Shown in pieces: positions 54,476 to 64,000 of a DNA stretch of 64,000 nt. Each line of letters starts with the position of its first letter. Position 1 is the stretch's first letter. This DNA is from Microcebus murinus. Lineage: Eukaryota; Chordata; Mammalia; Primates; Cheirogaleidae. The DNA lies in assembly GCF_040939455.1 (NCBI RefSeq), contig NC_134111.1, positions 56,934,501 to 56,998,500 of the forward strand. The letters run 5' to 3'. The position numbers and the translations under genes are program-made. The notes beneath the pieces were generated by a model. It was not told the origin of the DNA, did not search any database, and saw nothing but the letters and a program-made list of their open reading frames with translations.

Positions 54476-55775
54476 GAACCAGAAGAGAGGGAGAAGAGCC
54501 ATACGAGCAATGGGGAATCATTCACCATGGTTGGTGTGGAAAGGACTAGAACAAAGAAGCAAGTGGCATTAGTAGCAGGGCGCCCTTCCTCTGTCCTCTT
54601 AGAGGAGACTCAGGGAAAAATAACTGAAATACTCACTAGGCCTACAGATGCACTCCAGAGACGCTATTATCTATTTTATTTCACTTTAAACAGAGTATCT
54701 TTTTAAAAGTCTGCTTCAACATAGAGGCCACCCTAAAACTAGAGTAACTGGCATATGATCACGAACAGCCTGCATACAGGGAATGTGGTGGCACAAAGCT
54801 CTAGAAAGCAGCCTGGAGCAGCTGAGCATGCCAAGAGGGGAGGTCTGGAGCAAGAAGGAGGTATTGCACATGAAAGGAGCCAGCCTGGATGCAGACTGAT
54901 TAGCTGTGAAAAGCAGTCATGGGTACCAAGCAAAGAATGAATTATGGAGCTGTGTGGAGAGAAATGGGCTCAGGGCAGATTTATTATGCTCCATTTCCAC
55001 CCTGCTAGCAGGCTGCACAGAGTCTCAGAGGTGCGGATTTACTCAGGACTGAAATTCACATCCAGGGACGCTATCTCAAATAATCTAATTTGGTGAGATG
55101 AGAAAATCATATCTTGTAAAACTATCATCCCTTTCCAAAAGCCCACATAAAAGTTTACAGGCTGCTGAGGTGTCTAGCCATGGTATGAGCTTCTAGGATT
55201 GGTGCTATGGAGGCAATGGACTTAAAGATGAAATTATTTTAATAAGAGTGCTACCACTCAGTATGTGCAGTTTGTTCTTTACAACCTGAACTTCATAAAT
55301 TTTTATAAGGTGTCTATTTATTGTCAAGCTCAGGAGCTGCTGTGTCACTGTTGCTCAGTCAAAGCACTTTCAAATAAAGGCATCTTGATCTGGGTGTGAT
55401 ACATTGTATAGTATTAAGATATACGACCTCAGATCCATTTCCAGTGTCTCCTCAGTAGTGTTTGTGTCTTCTATGCAAAAAATGCAAAAATAAGTATATT
55501 CCCAACCACTGTGAAAAGGGCTGTTCTTTTGGCCATTGTACATGTAGGAGGAGAATCCCTCACAGAAAGGGACCTTGACTGCCCTCTAATAATTCTAGAT
55601 GGAGGAGAAATGATATTCAAGAGTGCAACAAAACTCATGCCAAGAAAACTTGTTCAGGACTTGTGTGTGGGTGTCATTCAGGGATTGGACAAAAGAGGAA
55701 GGAAAAAGAGAGAGGGCTATTTCCAAATACTAGCAGCTATTGTTTTCCAAGGGCTCATGTTTCTAGTCCAGGAAA
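54476..55775. other. Unassigned sequence
   Basis: I see no named repeat. Overlapping frames of 145 and 131 codons (55511-56058) run into the MIR that follows and have no domain, so they are not called. Confidence 0.4.
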
Positions 55776-55779
55776 AACA

Positions 55780-55975
55780 CTTCATATCTGTTATCTTATT
55801 GAGTCCTTGCAATCCTATGAGATATATAATATTATGCCCATTTTACAGGAGAGGAATCTTCCACTTAGAGATGTTTATAATTTGCTCAAGGCTACACAGC
55901 AGGGACTCAATCTGGATGTGTCAGATCACAAAGGACATAGAGTCTTGACCCACTGCTACCTCCCAAATAGGTTTC
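55780..55975 (-). repeat. MIR SINE, minus orientation
   Basis: ATATCTGTTATCTTATTGAG, TCCTTGCAATCCTATGAGAT, ATTATGCCCATTTTACAGGA, GCTCAAGGCTACACAGCAGG and GTCTTGACCCACTGCTACCT match the reversed consensus. Confidence 0.85.
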
Positions 55976-56490
55976 TAAGCCTTACATTGTTTCTCTTGTC
56001 AGCATCCTTCTGGCCTCTAGAATTCTACCTAGAGGAAAAGGACTTTGGGAAACTTTGAAGGGAAAGGAGTTTACGAATTACAGAATTAAAGATCAAATGA
56101 GTCGCCAAAAATCATATTGAAAGAAACAGTGAGGTGGCCACAGGACTGATTTCAGTTCACACAGCTAGTTAACAGCAGAAGAAGGATTTCCCCCTCCTCC
56201 TACTGCTAGTGCTGCTGAAGGCAATACATCTAGCCAGGAGACAAAGGAGTCCTATAAGAAGTGGTTTTCCCTTCTCTAATTTTAGGGGGTTTTTGGCCTC
56301 ATTCTCTTCACTCTCTTTCCCTCCTTCCCCAAAACAGAATGGATGGGATAGGTAATTAGGATGTGATTTGGATTGTAGAGGTAAAGCCAGGAAGAGAAAG
56401 CATATTCTGATGTTTTTCCTTTTAGTTCCTTACCTTGAGGATAAAAGTCATCCCAAGTATTTCTTTTGGGGCAGGGGTGGTATGGGAGGA
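55976..56490. other. Unassigned sequence
   Basis: I see no clearly named repeat. TTCAGTTCACACAGCTAGTT and AACAGCAGAAGAAGGATTTC at about 56150-56190 could be a second short MIR piece in minus orientation. Confidence 0.4.
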
Positions 56491-56494
56491 GTAA

Positions 56495-56700
56495 TCAAAT
56501 ATTCAGCCAATAAATATTAACATTTACTATTTACCTGACACTTGTATAGTCATTAACTTGATAAATCAAGAGGCTTGCCCTTAAGTAGCTTGCAATCTAG
56601 TGAGAAAAATCAATACAAACATATCACTACAATCTAATATTGCAAGCACCATAAGAGAAATACAGAAAAGTGGTATGGGAATATGAAAAGAGTATCACTC
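56495..56700 (-). repeat. L2 LINE 3' end, minus orientation
   Basis: ATATTCAGCCAATAAATATT, TTACTATTTACCTGACACTT, CTTGCCCTTAAGTAGCTTGC, AATCTAGTGAGAAAAATCAA and TACAGAAAAGTGGTATGGGA follow the reversed L2 terminus. Confidence 0.75.
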
Positions 56701-56824
56701 TTTTGATTGATAGCTCAACAGTGTACAGCACAACCTGTGAGAACTCACTGAAGATGACTACAGATCTTTATCCTTGTGTGAAGGTCAGGAAACTGCAGAA
56801 TTCTAGCCAAGAGGGAACACACTG

Positions 56825-56900
56825 GGATGTGTGCCTTTGGCTGTTAAATGAGATAATGTTATGGCACATAACAGGTGCTCAGTGAGTGCAACATGCTTAA
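56825..56900 (+). repeat. MIR 3' tail fragment
   Basis: TTAAATGAGATAATGTTATG, GCACATAACAGGTGCTCAGT and GAGTGCAACATGC match the last third of MIR. Confidence 0.7.
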
Positions 56901-56989
56901 AAGCTGGAAAAATAATAACAAGTTGTGGGGGAGGAAGGTGAAATAATTGTTCTTTCATCTTTTAAGGAGTTTAGGAATACCTCTTCCCC

Positions 56990-56992
<3 letters not shown>

Positions 56993-57036
<44 letters not shown>
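56993..57036. repeat. (AT)22 microsatellite
   Basis: This is a pure alternating A/T run of 44 bases. The Ile/Tyr repeats in frames on both strands across it are not proteins. Such a tract is self-complementary and prone to cruciform formation and length change. Confidence 0.98.
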
Positions 57037-57039
<3 letters not shown>

Positions 57040-58905
57040 CTTCCCCTATAGCCATTCCTCAAATTTTTTTTATCAGTAATGCCAAGAAGGGGACAGATTG
57101 CCATGATCAGCTCAATTGAGGTTCTACTTAGTGTAGGAATTCCTCTGTGCTGTTTCTGGTGGCTAATCCCCTCATCCACCACATACTTTCAACTAGAGCG
57201 AGCAGGAAACTTCAAGACAGCCATGCCATTATTGGACAGTTTGAATCATTAGAAAGTTCTTTCTCACTATGAGTTGAAATCTGCCTCCCTATAATCCCAC
57301 CCATTAAATCTGGTTGTGCCTGCTGTAATCTCAGAAAATGAAAATACTTCCTTATTCACATGTCATCCCTTCAAGAGTCTGCAGGCAACTACCATGTCTG
57401 CTCAAAGCCTTTTTATCTGGCACCAGATGGTGAGGCACATGCCTTGTCCTCTTGCTAAAGGGGGTTAAGAAACAGCAGCCACGGAGGTGGGGGAGATTCA
57501 CAAAGATTCTGTTTTGTGTCTTTCATCATTCTGGGCTGCTTGGAGTGGCTTCAGGCAGTGCTGAAATCATGATCCTAGTGCACCCTCTCTCATGGTCATA
57601 ATATGGCTTGAGAGAGATGAAGAAATGGGTCAGTTCAAAAAGCCCTTGGAGTGGTGTGACCTTCCCAATTAAGCACAGGCCCTACGGATTATTAAAACTC
57701 TATCCCGTGGAGGGCTCCTCAAATCACCACCATAATTAGCCCTGTGGAACAGCTCAGATGTTGCATTTTAAATTTTTTTTCTTAATGTTAGAAAATAAAA
57801 TTGCCATGTGACCAGTAATTTGCCTCTTGAGAAGATCTGTAAGTTCTAGCCATTGCTATCTCCAGTATGCATAATTCCCTTTCACATTTTAATTTGCTTG
57901 GTTATATCACATATACTTTTTTGCCAATCACCCACCTTCACCAACCTCTCTGTTCCCTTCAGTTATCACTAAGCCTTTCCTTATAGCTGAAGAAAGAAGT
58001 TGACATTAAGAGGGCGAACTCATGCTGAACATAGGGTTCAATCATAACATGACCCTAGGATGAGGAGATGCTAAACTGTCAACGTTTGTGCCATCTTCCC
58101 CTCAATCACTCTCTTCAGTTTTATAGTTAAATATGCATTATTTAACAAAGTATAACACTATTGCTGGATTCTAAAATAATCAATGATCAGAGTCGGGGCT
58201 GTTCATAACATAATGCTTAAAAATTTTAATGTCATTTTTGTTCATTCCTTTATATAGCAACATAAAAAAATTCCACAGTTTGCATTTTTAAGTATACACC
58301 CTGAAGACTCAGAATTGTTACACATACACAGTAAACAATTTTCCTTACTGTAATTCCTGATAATTCAGAAACATGATTTCAAGAATCAAGTATTTCAAAA
58401 GATCAGATTACCTTTGACCCATGCCAGCCAAGAATACATTATATTGTACCTTTTCCGATGCAATATGAGAGGAAGACAACAGATCTGAGAACCTATGAAA
58501 TTCTTCACAAATTTAAACCTTGCTTATGTAAGCTATACACAGTGAGGCAAGAGAGAATTCAAGGATTTGAAAGAGCTTAAAGGGGTCTTTGCCAGGACAG
58601 CGGCAGTTTGAGTGTGCGCCATCACATCTGTACAATTGGCACAGTCACCTCGGTCTCTACTTGGCATCTGTGGAAAAAGGAAGGCAGGAAGGGGCCATAA
58701 AGAAAGGAGCCTGTTGTTTCCTACCTTAAAACCACAAGGACATGGCTGTTCCCAGGATGCAGAGAAGGAAGAAACCTGGAGACAGGCAAGGGAAGAGACA
58801 CTGCTGACATTAAATAGTCATGGTGGTCTTGATACCAGCCATCTGGTCAGTGCCCTCGATGTGGTTACAAAAACCACTGGCACTGTCCTCCCATAGAACT
58901 GTTGT
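57037..58905. other. Unassigned sequence
   Basis: I see no exon, RNA gene or named repeat. The 57420-57720 and 58590-58900 parts are G+C-richer than their surroundings and unique-looking. A 94-codon frame (58612-58896) has no domain. Confidence 0.4.
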
Positions 58906-58907
58906 GG

Positions 58908-59244
58908 TCTCCGTCCCCAACTCGCTAGGAACCGGGCGACATAGCAGTAGGCTAGTGGCAAGAAGAAGCCCCACCTGCACCCACAGCCCCTCCCCATTGT
59001 TCCATCACCGCCCAAGCCCCGCCCCATCAGATCCCAGGCAGCATCAGACCCTCCTGGAGTGCGAACCCCACCGCAAAGTGCGCAGGCATGCGAGGGATCC
59101 AGTTTGCACCCTCCCAATGAGAATCCAACGCCTGATGATCTGAGGTGGAGCCAAGGCAGTGACGCCCCCACGCTCCACCCCATGCGTGGAAAACTGGTCT
59201 TCCACGAAACTGGTTCCCAGTGTCACAAATGTTGGGGACCACTA
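58908..59244 (-). mobile_element. MER1-like hAT-Charlie non-autonomous element, minus orientation
   Basis: The co-linear words are GTCCCCAACTCGCTAGGAAC, CGGGCGACATAGCAGTAGGC, GCATGCGAGGGATCCAGTTT, CACCCTCCCAATGAGAATCC, AACGCCTGATGATCTGAGGT, GGAAAACTGGTCTTCCACGA and TGTTGGGGACCACTA. Both terminal 'GGGGACC/GGTCCCC' ends remain. The CpG- and GC-rich body produces frames of 71-121 codons on both strands that are not genes. The exact subfamily name is from memory. Confidence 0.85.
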
Positions 59245-59600
59245 GAACACTGGTTAGAAAACTTCATCCAGCCCTAATTATCATCTGGGGAGTCAAGAAA
59301 AAATGCTGGCCCCAGGACCTCACCACCCACCACCTCCTGTGAGATTTGTACTGTTAGGTTTGGGCCCTGGAATCCATATATCCCGAAATCACCTCACACG
59401 GCTACTGACCGCAGGTGACTAGTGGTCCACAATGGCATGGAAAACTGCGGTAGACTGAAACCTGTGGGTAAAGGCCAGTGAGTAGACAATGAGAGGGCAC
59501 AATCTGCTTCTCCAGAATTCACACAGGACAGGTTACACATGGGTGAATCCCAGGGCAACTTAAGGAAGGAGTGTCCTATGGTGAAGATGGCTTCGGGGAA
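59245..59600. other. Unassigned sequence
   Basis: TTATCATCTGGGGAGTCAAG at about 59279-59298 and GGGCCCTGGAATCCATATAT at about 59361-59380 hint at another hAT fragment, but I cannot define its ends. Confidence 0.35.
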
Positions 59601-59605
59601 CTGAA

Positions 59606-59656
59606 CTTGGCATATTTAGCTGGATTTTTTGCTTGGCATATTTAGCTGGATTTTTT
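59606..59656 (+). repeat. 26-bp-period tandem duplication
   Basis: A 25-base block starting CTTGGCATATTTAGCTGG and ending in T6 occurs at 59606-59630 and again at 59632-59656, separated by one G. The copies are identical. Confidence 0.93.
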
Positions 59657-59659
59657 TCC

Positions 59660-59845
59660 TATGATATTCAGGTAATTCTGATATTCATCCCCAGTTGAGA
59701 ACTGGGACTAATCTTCAAATGCGATCTGTCAGTCACCTGGGATACTTATAAAATACCCAGATTACTGGGTCCCATCTCAGACCTGGAGAGTCAGAGCCTT
59801 CAAAGGTGAATTATAGGAATCTACAATTTTAGCAAGCTCCCAGGG
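59660..59845 (+). mobile_element. hAT-Charlie non-autonomous fragments (MER20/MER58-like)
   Basis: GATATTCAGGTAATTCTGAT and CCCCAGTTGAGAACTG look like the right end of one element. AGTCACCTGGGATACTTATA, ACTGGGTCCCATCTCAGACC and TAGCAAGCTCCCAGGGTTTC then look like the body of a second. The two may be adjacent copies. Confidence 0.55.
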
Positions 59846-59980
59846 TTTCTTTCATTTGCTAAAGTCCAAGAGATGTTTTTAGAAGCAGCCTGGTGACACC
59901 AAGCATGGGGCAGAAGGAACAGACTATCTCACATTCTGAACCTTGAAGATTTTATTCCTGTGGAAGTGAGACTGACCATT

Positions 59981-60348
59981 AAGAATGATACATGTGGCCG
60001 GGCGCTGTGGCTCACGCCTGTAATCCTAGCTCTTGGGAGGCCGAGGCGGGCGGATTGCTCAAGGTCAGGAGTTCAAAACCAGCCTGAGCAAGAGCGAGAC
60101 CCCGTCTCTACTATAAATAGAAAGAAATTAATTGGCCAACTGATATATATATAAAAAATTAGCCGGGCATGGTGGCGCATGCCTGTAGTCCCAGCTACTC
60201 GGGAGGCTGAGGCAGAAGGATCACTGGAGCCCAGGAGTTTGAGGTTGCTGTGAGCTAGGCTGACGCCACGGCACTCACTCTAGCCTGGACAACAAAGTGA
60301 GACTCTGTCTCAAAAAAAAAAAAAAAAAAAAAAAGAATGATACATGTG
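59981..60348 (+). mobile_element. Alu SINE, strepsirrhine type, full length, with 16-bp target duplication
   Basis: The body starts at 59996/59997 with GGCCGGGCGCTGTGGCTCAC. The left arm keeps many CpGs (GAGGCCGAGGCGGGCGGATT, AGCGAGACCCCGTCTCTACT). The linker is AATTGGCCAACTGATATATA. The right arm includes AGCCGGGCATGGTGGCGCAT and GCTGACGCCACGGCACTCAC, ending GACTCTGTCTC plus about 23 A. The duplication AAGAATGATACATGTG is perfect at 59981-59996 and 60333-60348. The low divergence and perfect duplication make this the youngest-looking insertion in the window. The 64-codon frame starting at 59960 is not a gene. Confidence 0.98.
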
Positions 60349-61005
60349 ATAATGAGGTATATAAGGACTTCAACCCTTTGGCAATCCTACAAATTATATC
60401 TTTCTCTTACCAATTATTTAGCCTTATAAAGTCCAACTTAGAAAAGCCAATTCAGGTGTTAAATGCCTATGAACCCAGGATAGGTGACTATCCAACTACA
60501 ATTCAGGTACCTGAGAAGAGACTGACCTTCAATAAGTCTGCCCTAGTTACAAACACCCTGTTTACATAAGATGGCTCCTATACTTGGATCATTCCCTAAT
60601 TTCGGTCCCTTCCAAACATTCCAGGTTTATATGAGTACCAAGTTCAAGAAGCACATTCTCACAGAAGCTATGTGTTAAGTAAGCTCTTGGTCTTTCCAAA
60701 CGTCCTAGAAGCCACATTATATATTTTGTTAGTAAAAATCCACCTGAGCTTCACATGGTTACAAATTTTTAAGAGTTCTTGTAATACTTACAATTCCACA
60801 CCTCTAACCTCCCTTTCACATCATTGTTCTTTTAAAGTAAACAAGGAAAAGTATATGAGAAAACAGAAAATATGTAACTGAAATATAACAAGTAAGTTTC
60901 AAACTGAACGTTCAAAAACCAGAGTTGCAAAAGTTGTCTTGGCAAAGAAATAAGTGCACCTTTAAAGTATTTGATATTAATAATTAAATTGTATAATGTT
61001 CAACT
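60349..61005. other. Unassigned AT-rich sequence
   Basis: I see no gene or named repeat. A 90-codon frame (60297-60569) begins in the Alu tail and is not a gene. Confidence 0.4.
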
Positions 61006-61009
61006 ATGG

Positions 61010-61252
61010 CTACCTCTATGAATACTGTAGGTGCCAAGAACTTTGTAAAGTATATTATGTTTATTAACTCATTTTATCTCACAACAGTCCTATGAAAGGC
61101 TCTTTTATCATTCCTTAGACTTGGGAAACTAAGGCACAGAGAAGCAAAATAACTTAGTCAAAGTCACAGAGCTAATAAGAGGAAGAGCTGGAATTCACAT
61201 CTACAAAGCCTAACTCCAGAGCCTAACTTAACCTTTAGGCTCTACTTCCCAT
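61010..61252 (-). repeat. MIR SINE, minus orientation
   Basis: GTAGGTGCCAAGAACTTTGT, ATTAACTCATTTTATCTCAC, GACTTGGGAAACTAAGGCAC, AGTCAAAGTCACAGAGCTAA, TAAGAGGAAGAGCTGGAATT and AGCCTAACTTAACCTTTAGG match in order. The element is near full length. Confidence 0.88.
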
Positions 61253-61810
61253 CTTCAATAGTGCAACATATGCAGGGAATGAGATACATTTAATTATTAG
61301 CATTTCCAGAAATCTAAGAACATGTACAATCATCAATTTATTTAAATAAAAATATTTTATGTATATAAGATCACAATGCCTGTGTTTAAATACAAGTACA
61401 TATATTTGTATGCAAACAATGATATTTTATACTTTGTATTGTTATTCTAAGCATTAGATTTTTCATAACAGATAAGGTAATACTTCTCCCTAAGCCTAAG
61501 CCCACCTCCAAAGTATCGAATCTAAGAACTTCACAGGGTCCACACAATTCCTAGGTGAAGTTTAAATGTTAGAGTTAATAGCAATAGAAGTTTTCTATCC
61601 TTACTTTTAATGTTTTGTGCCCCTAGGCTCAAATTTTAAATATTCTAAATTCTCCAGTTCTCATTTTTTAATTTATCAGTGAAGATTTTGCACAGAAATC
61701 ACTTTTAACTCTATGGATATAAGGATGATTTAACGATTGTCTTTGACCAAAGAGTAGCCATTTCCATATCCTTATCTAATATTTCACAGGAATAGCAGTA
61801 TAGTAAGCCT
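61253..61810. other. Unassigned AT-rich sequence
   Basis: I see no gene or named repeat. Confidence 0.4.
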
Positions 61811-62100
61811 GAGAAGAATTAGAATCTGAACCCTGGTTTGAAATTAGTATAAGGTGACCAACATTCTAGGCCTCTGGACTATGAAAACCTTACTTCACAG
61901 ACTACTCACCAGACTGACTACTTTAACTTATACACATCAAAAATCACAGTTCTCTGAGAAGATTTAGAATCTGAACCCTGGTTTGAAATTAGTATAAGAT
62001 AACCAACATTCTGGGCCTCTGGACTATGAAAACCTTACTTCACAGACTACTCATCAGACTGACTACTTTAACTAATACACATCAAAAATCACAGCTCTCT
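61811..62100 (+). repeat. 145-bp tandem duplication, two copies
   Basis: Copy 1 is 61811-61955 and copy 2 is 61956-62100, directly joined. Both start GAGAAGA(A/T)TTAGAATCTG and end AAATCACAG(T/C)TCTCT. I count 7 differences in 145 positions (about 95% identity) and no length difference. It is not a repeat family that I know, so this is a local segmental duplication in direct orientation. Confidence 0.95.
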
Positions 62101-63175
62101 GTAGAATTTTACACAATCTTAACATTGGAGCAAAGATTTATAAGAAATAGCTCATTATCTCTCACAATGAGCCTTTTCTTAGTGTAGCTCAAAGTACTTC
62201 TAAAAATTCCATCATACCTTCTTGTATTATAAAAAAGTATCCATCATACTATGGAAACTAAACATTAGGCTGTTGGTGAGGATTTAACTGAAAAATAAAA
62301 ATACTCTTCCTGATCAAAAAGTAAATAGTGCAGAAACGAAACTTTTTACTCCAAGAGAAAACAAATTAGTAAACAGTACTCATCCTCAGTTATTTCACAT
62401 ACAAAGGATGTCAGTATAATAATCCCTGATAATCATAATGGGGTGCCTTTAGCCAGGCCCACCAGAATTACAGAGCACCCCTTTGATTTGTTTTCAGATG
62501 CTCATAGAAAAAAAAGTGGAAGATGGTCCCTCAGTTAATATTACAACCATTTACCTAATTTTGTTGTTGCTGATATAACGATAAGATAATATCATAATGG
62601 CTATTTCAGAATCTCAGCCAAAAAGAAAAGAAAAAGTTGATTAGCATTATCTTGCACAGCACAGGATATCACTCTGTGTGTGCTTTTCTTCTTTACTTTT
62701 AAATTCCATTTCCCATTATAAAATCAGAAATGTAAATGCTTTGTACAATCATATTTATTTCCAAAATAAAATCCTCTCTTAGGCCCATGAATTTCAATCT
62801 TTTTTATTTGTTGACGATAGAACTATCTTTGCTAAATGACTAATGTCATTTTTCATGAAGTAGGTATGAAAGCCTGTATCAGTATATATGTATTTTAATC
62901 CATCTCTGCTATTTATGAGATCGTAAAGTTGATATGGCACCAAATGGATCAAAAACAAAGGGGTGATTGTTTTTTATTAGTATCTATGCCACCTTCTGTA
63001 TTTTTTCATTGGCTTATGAAAAATATGCTTATAAATTTCCTTTCAAACTGATTATACTGTGCTGAATATCTTGAAGCTGAACAGGGGGTGAGGAGAGTGT
63101 CACTTTGGCTAAGGCATGATGGCCCTTAACTGATTCAGGAAGTATAAGCTGTAACAGTATGATTATTATGATAAA
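62101..63175. other. Unassigned AT-rich sequence
   Basis: I see no gene or named repeat. Confidence 0.45.
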
Positions 63176-63179
63176 CTAC

Positions 63180-63412
63180 TCATTTCTTGAACAACCATAA
63201 TGTGCACAGTATTCCAGTGCTGGCTCTACAGACATTATCTCACATATTCCACATAACAACCAAGTCAACCCATTGCACAGATGAAGAAATTGAGGCCCAT
63301 GGAAATTAAGTGACCCCTCTCTCACCCAATCTCTCAAAGCTGGTGAGTAGCTAAGCCACAGTTTGACTCAGAACAATGCCATGTTCTTAATCATCACACT
63401 GCAATGCCTTTA
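63180..63412 (-). repeat. MIR SINE, minus orientation
   Basis: AACAACCATAATGTGCACAG, TTATCTCACATATTCCACAT, CATTGCACAGATGAAGAAAT, TGAGGCCCATGGAAATTAAG, TCTCAAAGCTGGTGAGTAGC and GTTCTTAATCATCACACTGC follow the reversed consensus. Confidence 0.88.
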
Positions 63413-63425
63413 TGGACCAGATACT

Positions 63426-63575
63426 GTAGTTCTCCACCTAGGCTGGAAATTAGAATCACCTGTTTGAAAAATACTGAAAAATAAAAACCATTCCCTACAT
63501 CGGGGCTAAGAGCATCAGTATTTAGTTTAAGCTCCTGAAGTGATGATAGTGTGAATCCCGGGGTGAGAACAGCTG
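63426..63575 (+). mobile_element. MER5B-like hAT-Charlie element, plus orientation
   Basis: GTAGTTCTCCACCTAGGCTG, GAAATTAGAATCACCTGTTT, AGAGCATCAGTATTTAGTTT, AAGCTCCTGAAGTGATGATA and GGGGTGAGAACAGCTGG match the two inverted halves of MER5B in order. Confidence 0.75.
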
Positions 63576-64000
63576 GATTACAGGACATCAAAGAATAGTC
63601 ATTTTCTTAAAAAGTATGACTATTTCTCTGATTAGTACAAGAACAACAATGAAAGTTCAAGTTGTTTATCTAGAACAGGAACCTGAAACGGGAACACCAG
63701 ACGGGGCATACACCAACACCAGCATCGTCAGACAATTTTTGTTTCCTCCCCTCAACCTGTTCCTTCTGCCTCATGTGAAGATCCCACATGGCATCTGGGA
63801 GCTGAAGTAGACCCAGGAAGCTGCGTAACCCACGCCCTCCATCTACAAGTGACAGAGAAGCCCAGAAAAGAAACAGCTTTGCCCCACGTCTCACGCTAGC
63901 AATAAGGCAGACGGGAGCTTGAGTCTCCTGCGCCCTATTTCGGTGCTTCTTTCACTGGAAAATTTTGGAAGCAGTAGAAAAACAGGTGGGGCAGGGAGTC
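63576..64000. other. Unassigned sequence
   Basis: I see no gene or named repeat. The last 250 bases are G+C-richer (CATCTGGGAGCTGAAGTAGA, CTCCTGCGCCCTATTTCGGT). Opposed frames of 64 and 74 codons (63616-63894) have no domain. A MIR piece in minus orientation is possible at 63790-63930 (ACAAGTGACAGAGAAGCCCA). Confidence 0.4.

Noticed and set aside
55511..56058. 145- and 131-codon overlapping frames
   Set aside because: Both extend across a MIR SINE and have no domain.
58612..59277. Frames of 60-121 codons on both strands
   Set aside because: They lie largely in the CpG-rich MER1-like transposon, and frames on opposite strands are equally long.
1..64000. tRNA, rRNA, snRNA genes, CRISPR arrays, or bacterial or viral gene blocks
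   Set aside because: I found no cloverleaf-compatible A/B boxes, no rRNA-like conserved words, no regular repeat-spacer arrays and no dense coding on either strand. The window is mammalian non-coding DNA as far as I can see.

Overview
The window is a piece of primate nuclear DNA that I read as intergenic or intronic. The organism is most likely a strepsirrhine, and a lemur is my best guess. The evidence is the Alu elements near 21.7, 49.6 and 60.0 kb. Between their two arms they carry the A/T-rich linker with a TTAATTGGCCAACT-type motif typical of strepsirrhine Alus, whereas human-type Alus have a short A-rich linker. The other Alus (14.6 and 29.9 kb) are older AluJ-like copies. The rest of the repeat content is ordinary for eutherians: MIR, L2, ancient L1M, hAT-Charlie DNA transposons (MER5A, MER5B, MER1-like, MER20-like) and one MLT1-type MaLR LTR. 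There is no bacterial or viral gene organisation, no CpG island, no tRNA or rRNA gene and no CRISPR array.

I found no protein-coding exon I can support. Every open frame is short (174 codons at most), lacks a recognisable domain, and most lie inside named repeats. The longest lie in the G+C-rich 5' region of an L1 on the minus strand (38.5-39.6 kb). A single short exon of a larger gene could be hidden, because I cannot run an alignment.

Layout. 0-8 kb: mostly unassigned unique sequence with hAT, MIR and L2-like fragments. 8.05-9.96 kb: a long antisense L1M 3' region. 10.4-12.8 kb: MIR, a unique AT-rich block, another L1M piece, a tiny poly(A)-tailed insertion, a 150-bp hAT-like MITE and an L2 end. 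14-17.7 kb: MIRs, an old Alu, L2 and an MLT1 LTR. 17.9-23.9 kb: an L1-dense block with an apparent three-level nest (L1 plus strand, then L1 minus strand, then Alu). 24.35-24.8 kb: a decayed GT-rich minisatellite. 24.8-29.9 kb: sparse repeats with clustered homeodomain-type motifs, plus an L1 ORF2 fragment. 29.9-37.3 kb: an old repeat split by an Alu, L2, L1 fragments and MIR. 37.4-39.7 kb: an L1 that keeps its 5' end but lacks its 3' part. 39.7-49.9 kb: L1 and L2 ends, MER5A, MIR and a strepsirrhine Alu. 50-64 kb: scattered MIRs, hAT elements, an (AT)22 tract, the youngest-looking Alu with a perfect 16-bp target duplication, and a 145-bp tandem duplication.

Nothing here amounts to a new multi-gene system. 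The observations most worth checking are the conserved-enhancer-like unique blocks, the 5'-intact L1 lacking its 3' part, the tandem duplications (17, 19, 26, 39 and 145 bp periods), the decayed minisatellite and the very short retroinsertion. Family names are assigned from memory of consensus features, so boundaries are approximate, usually within about 10-40 bases, unless target-site duplications fix them.
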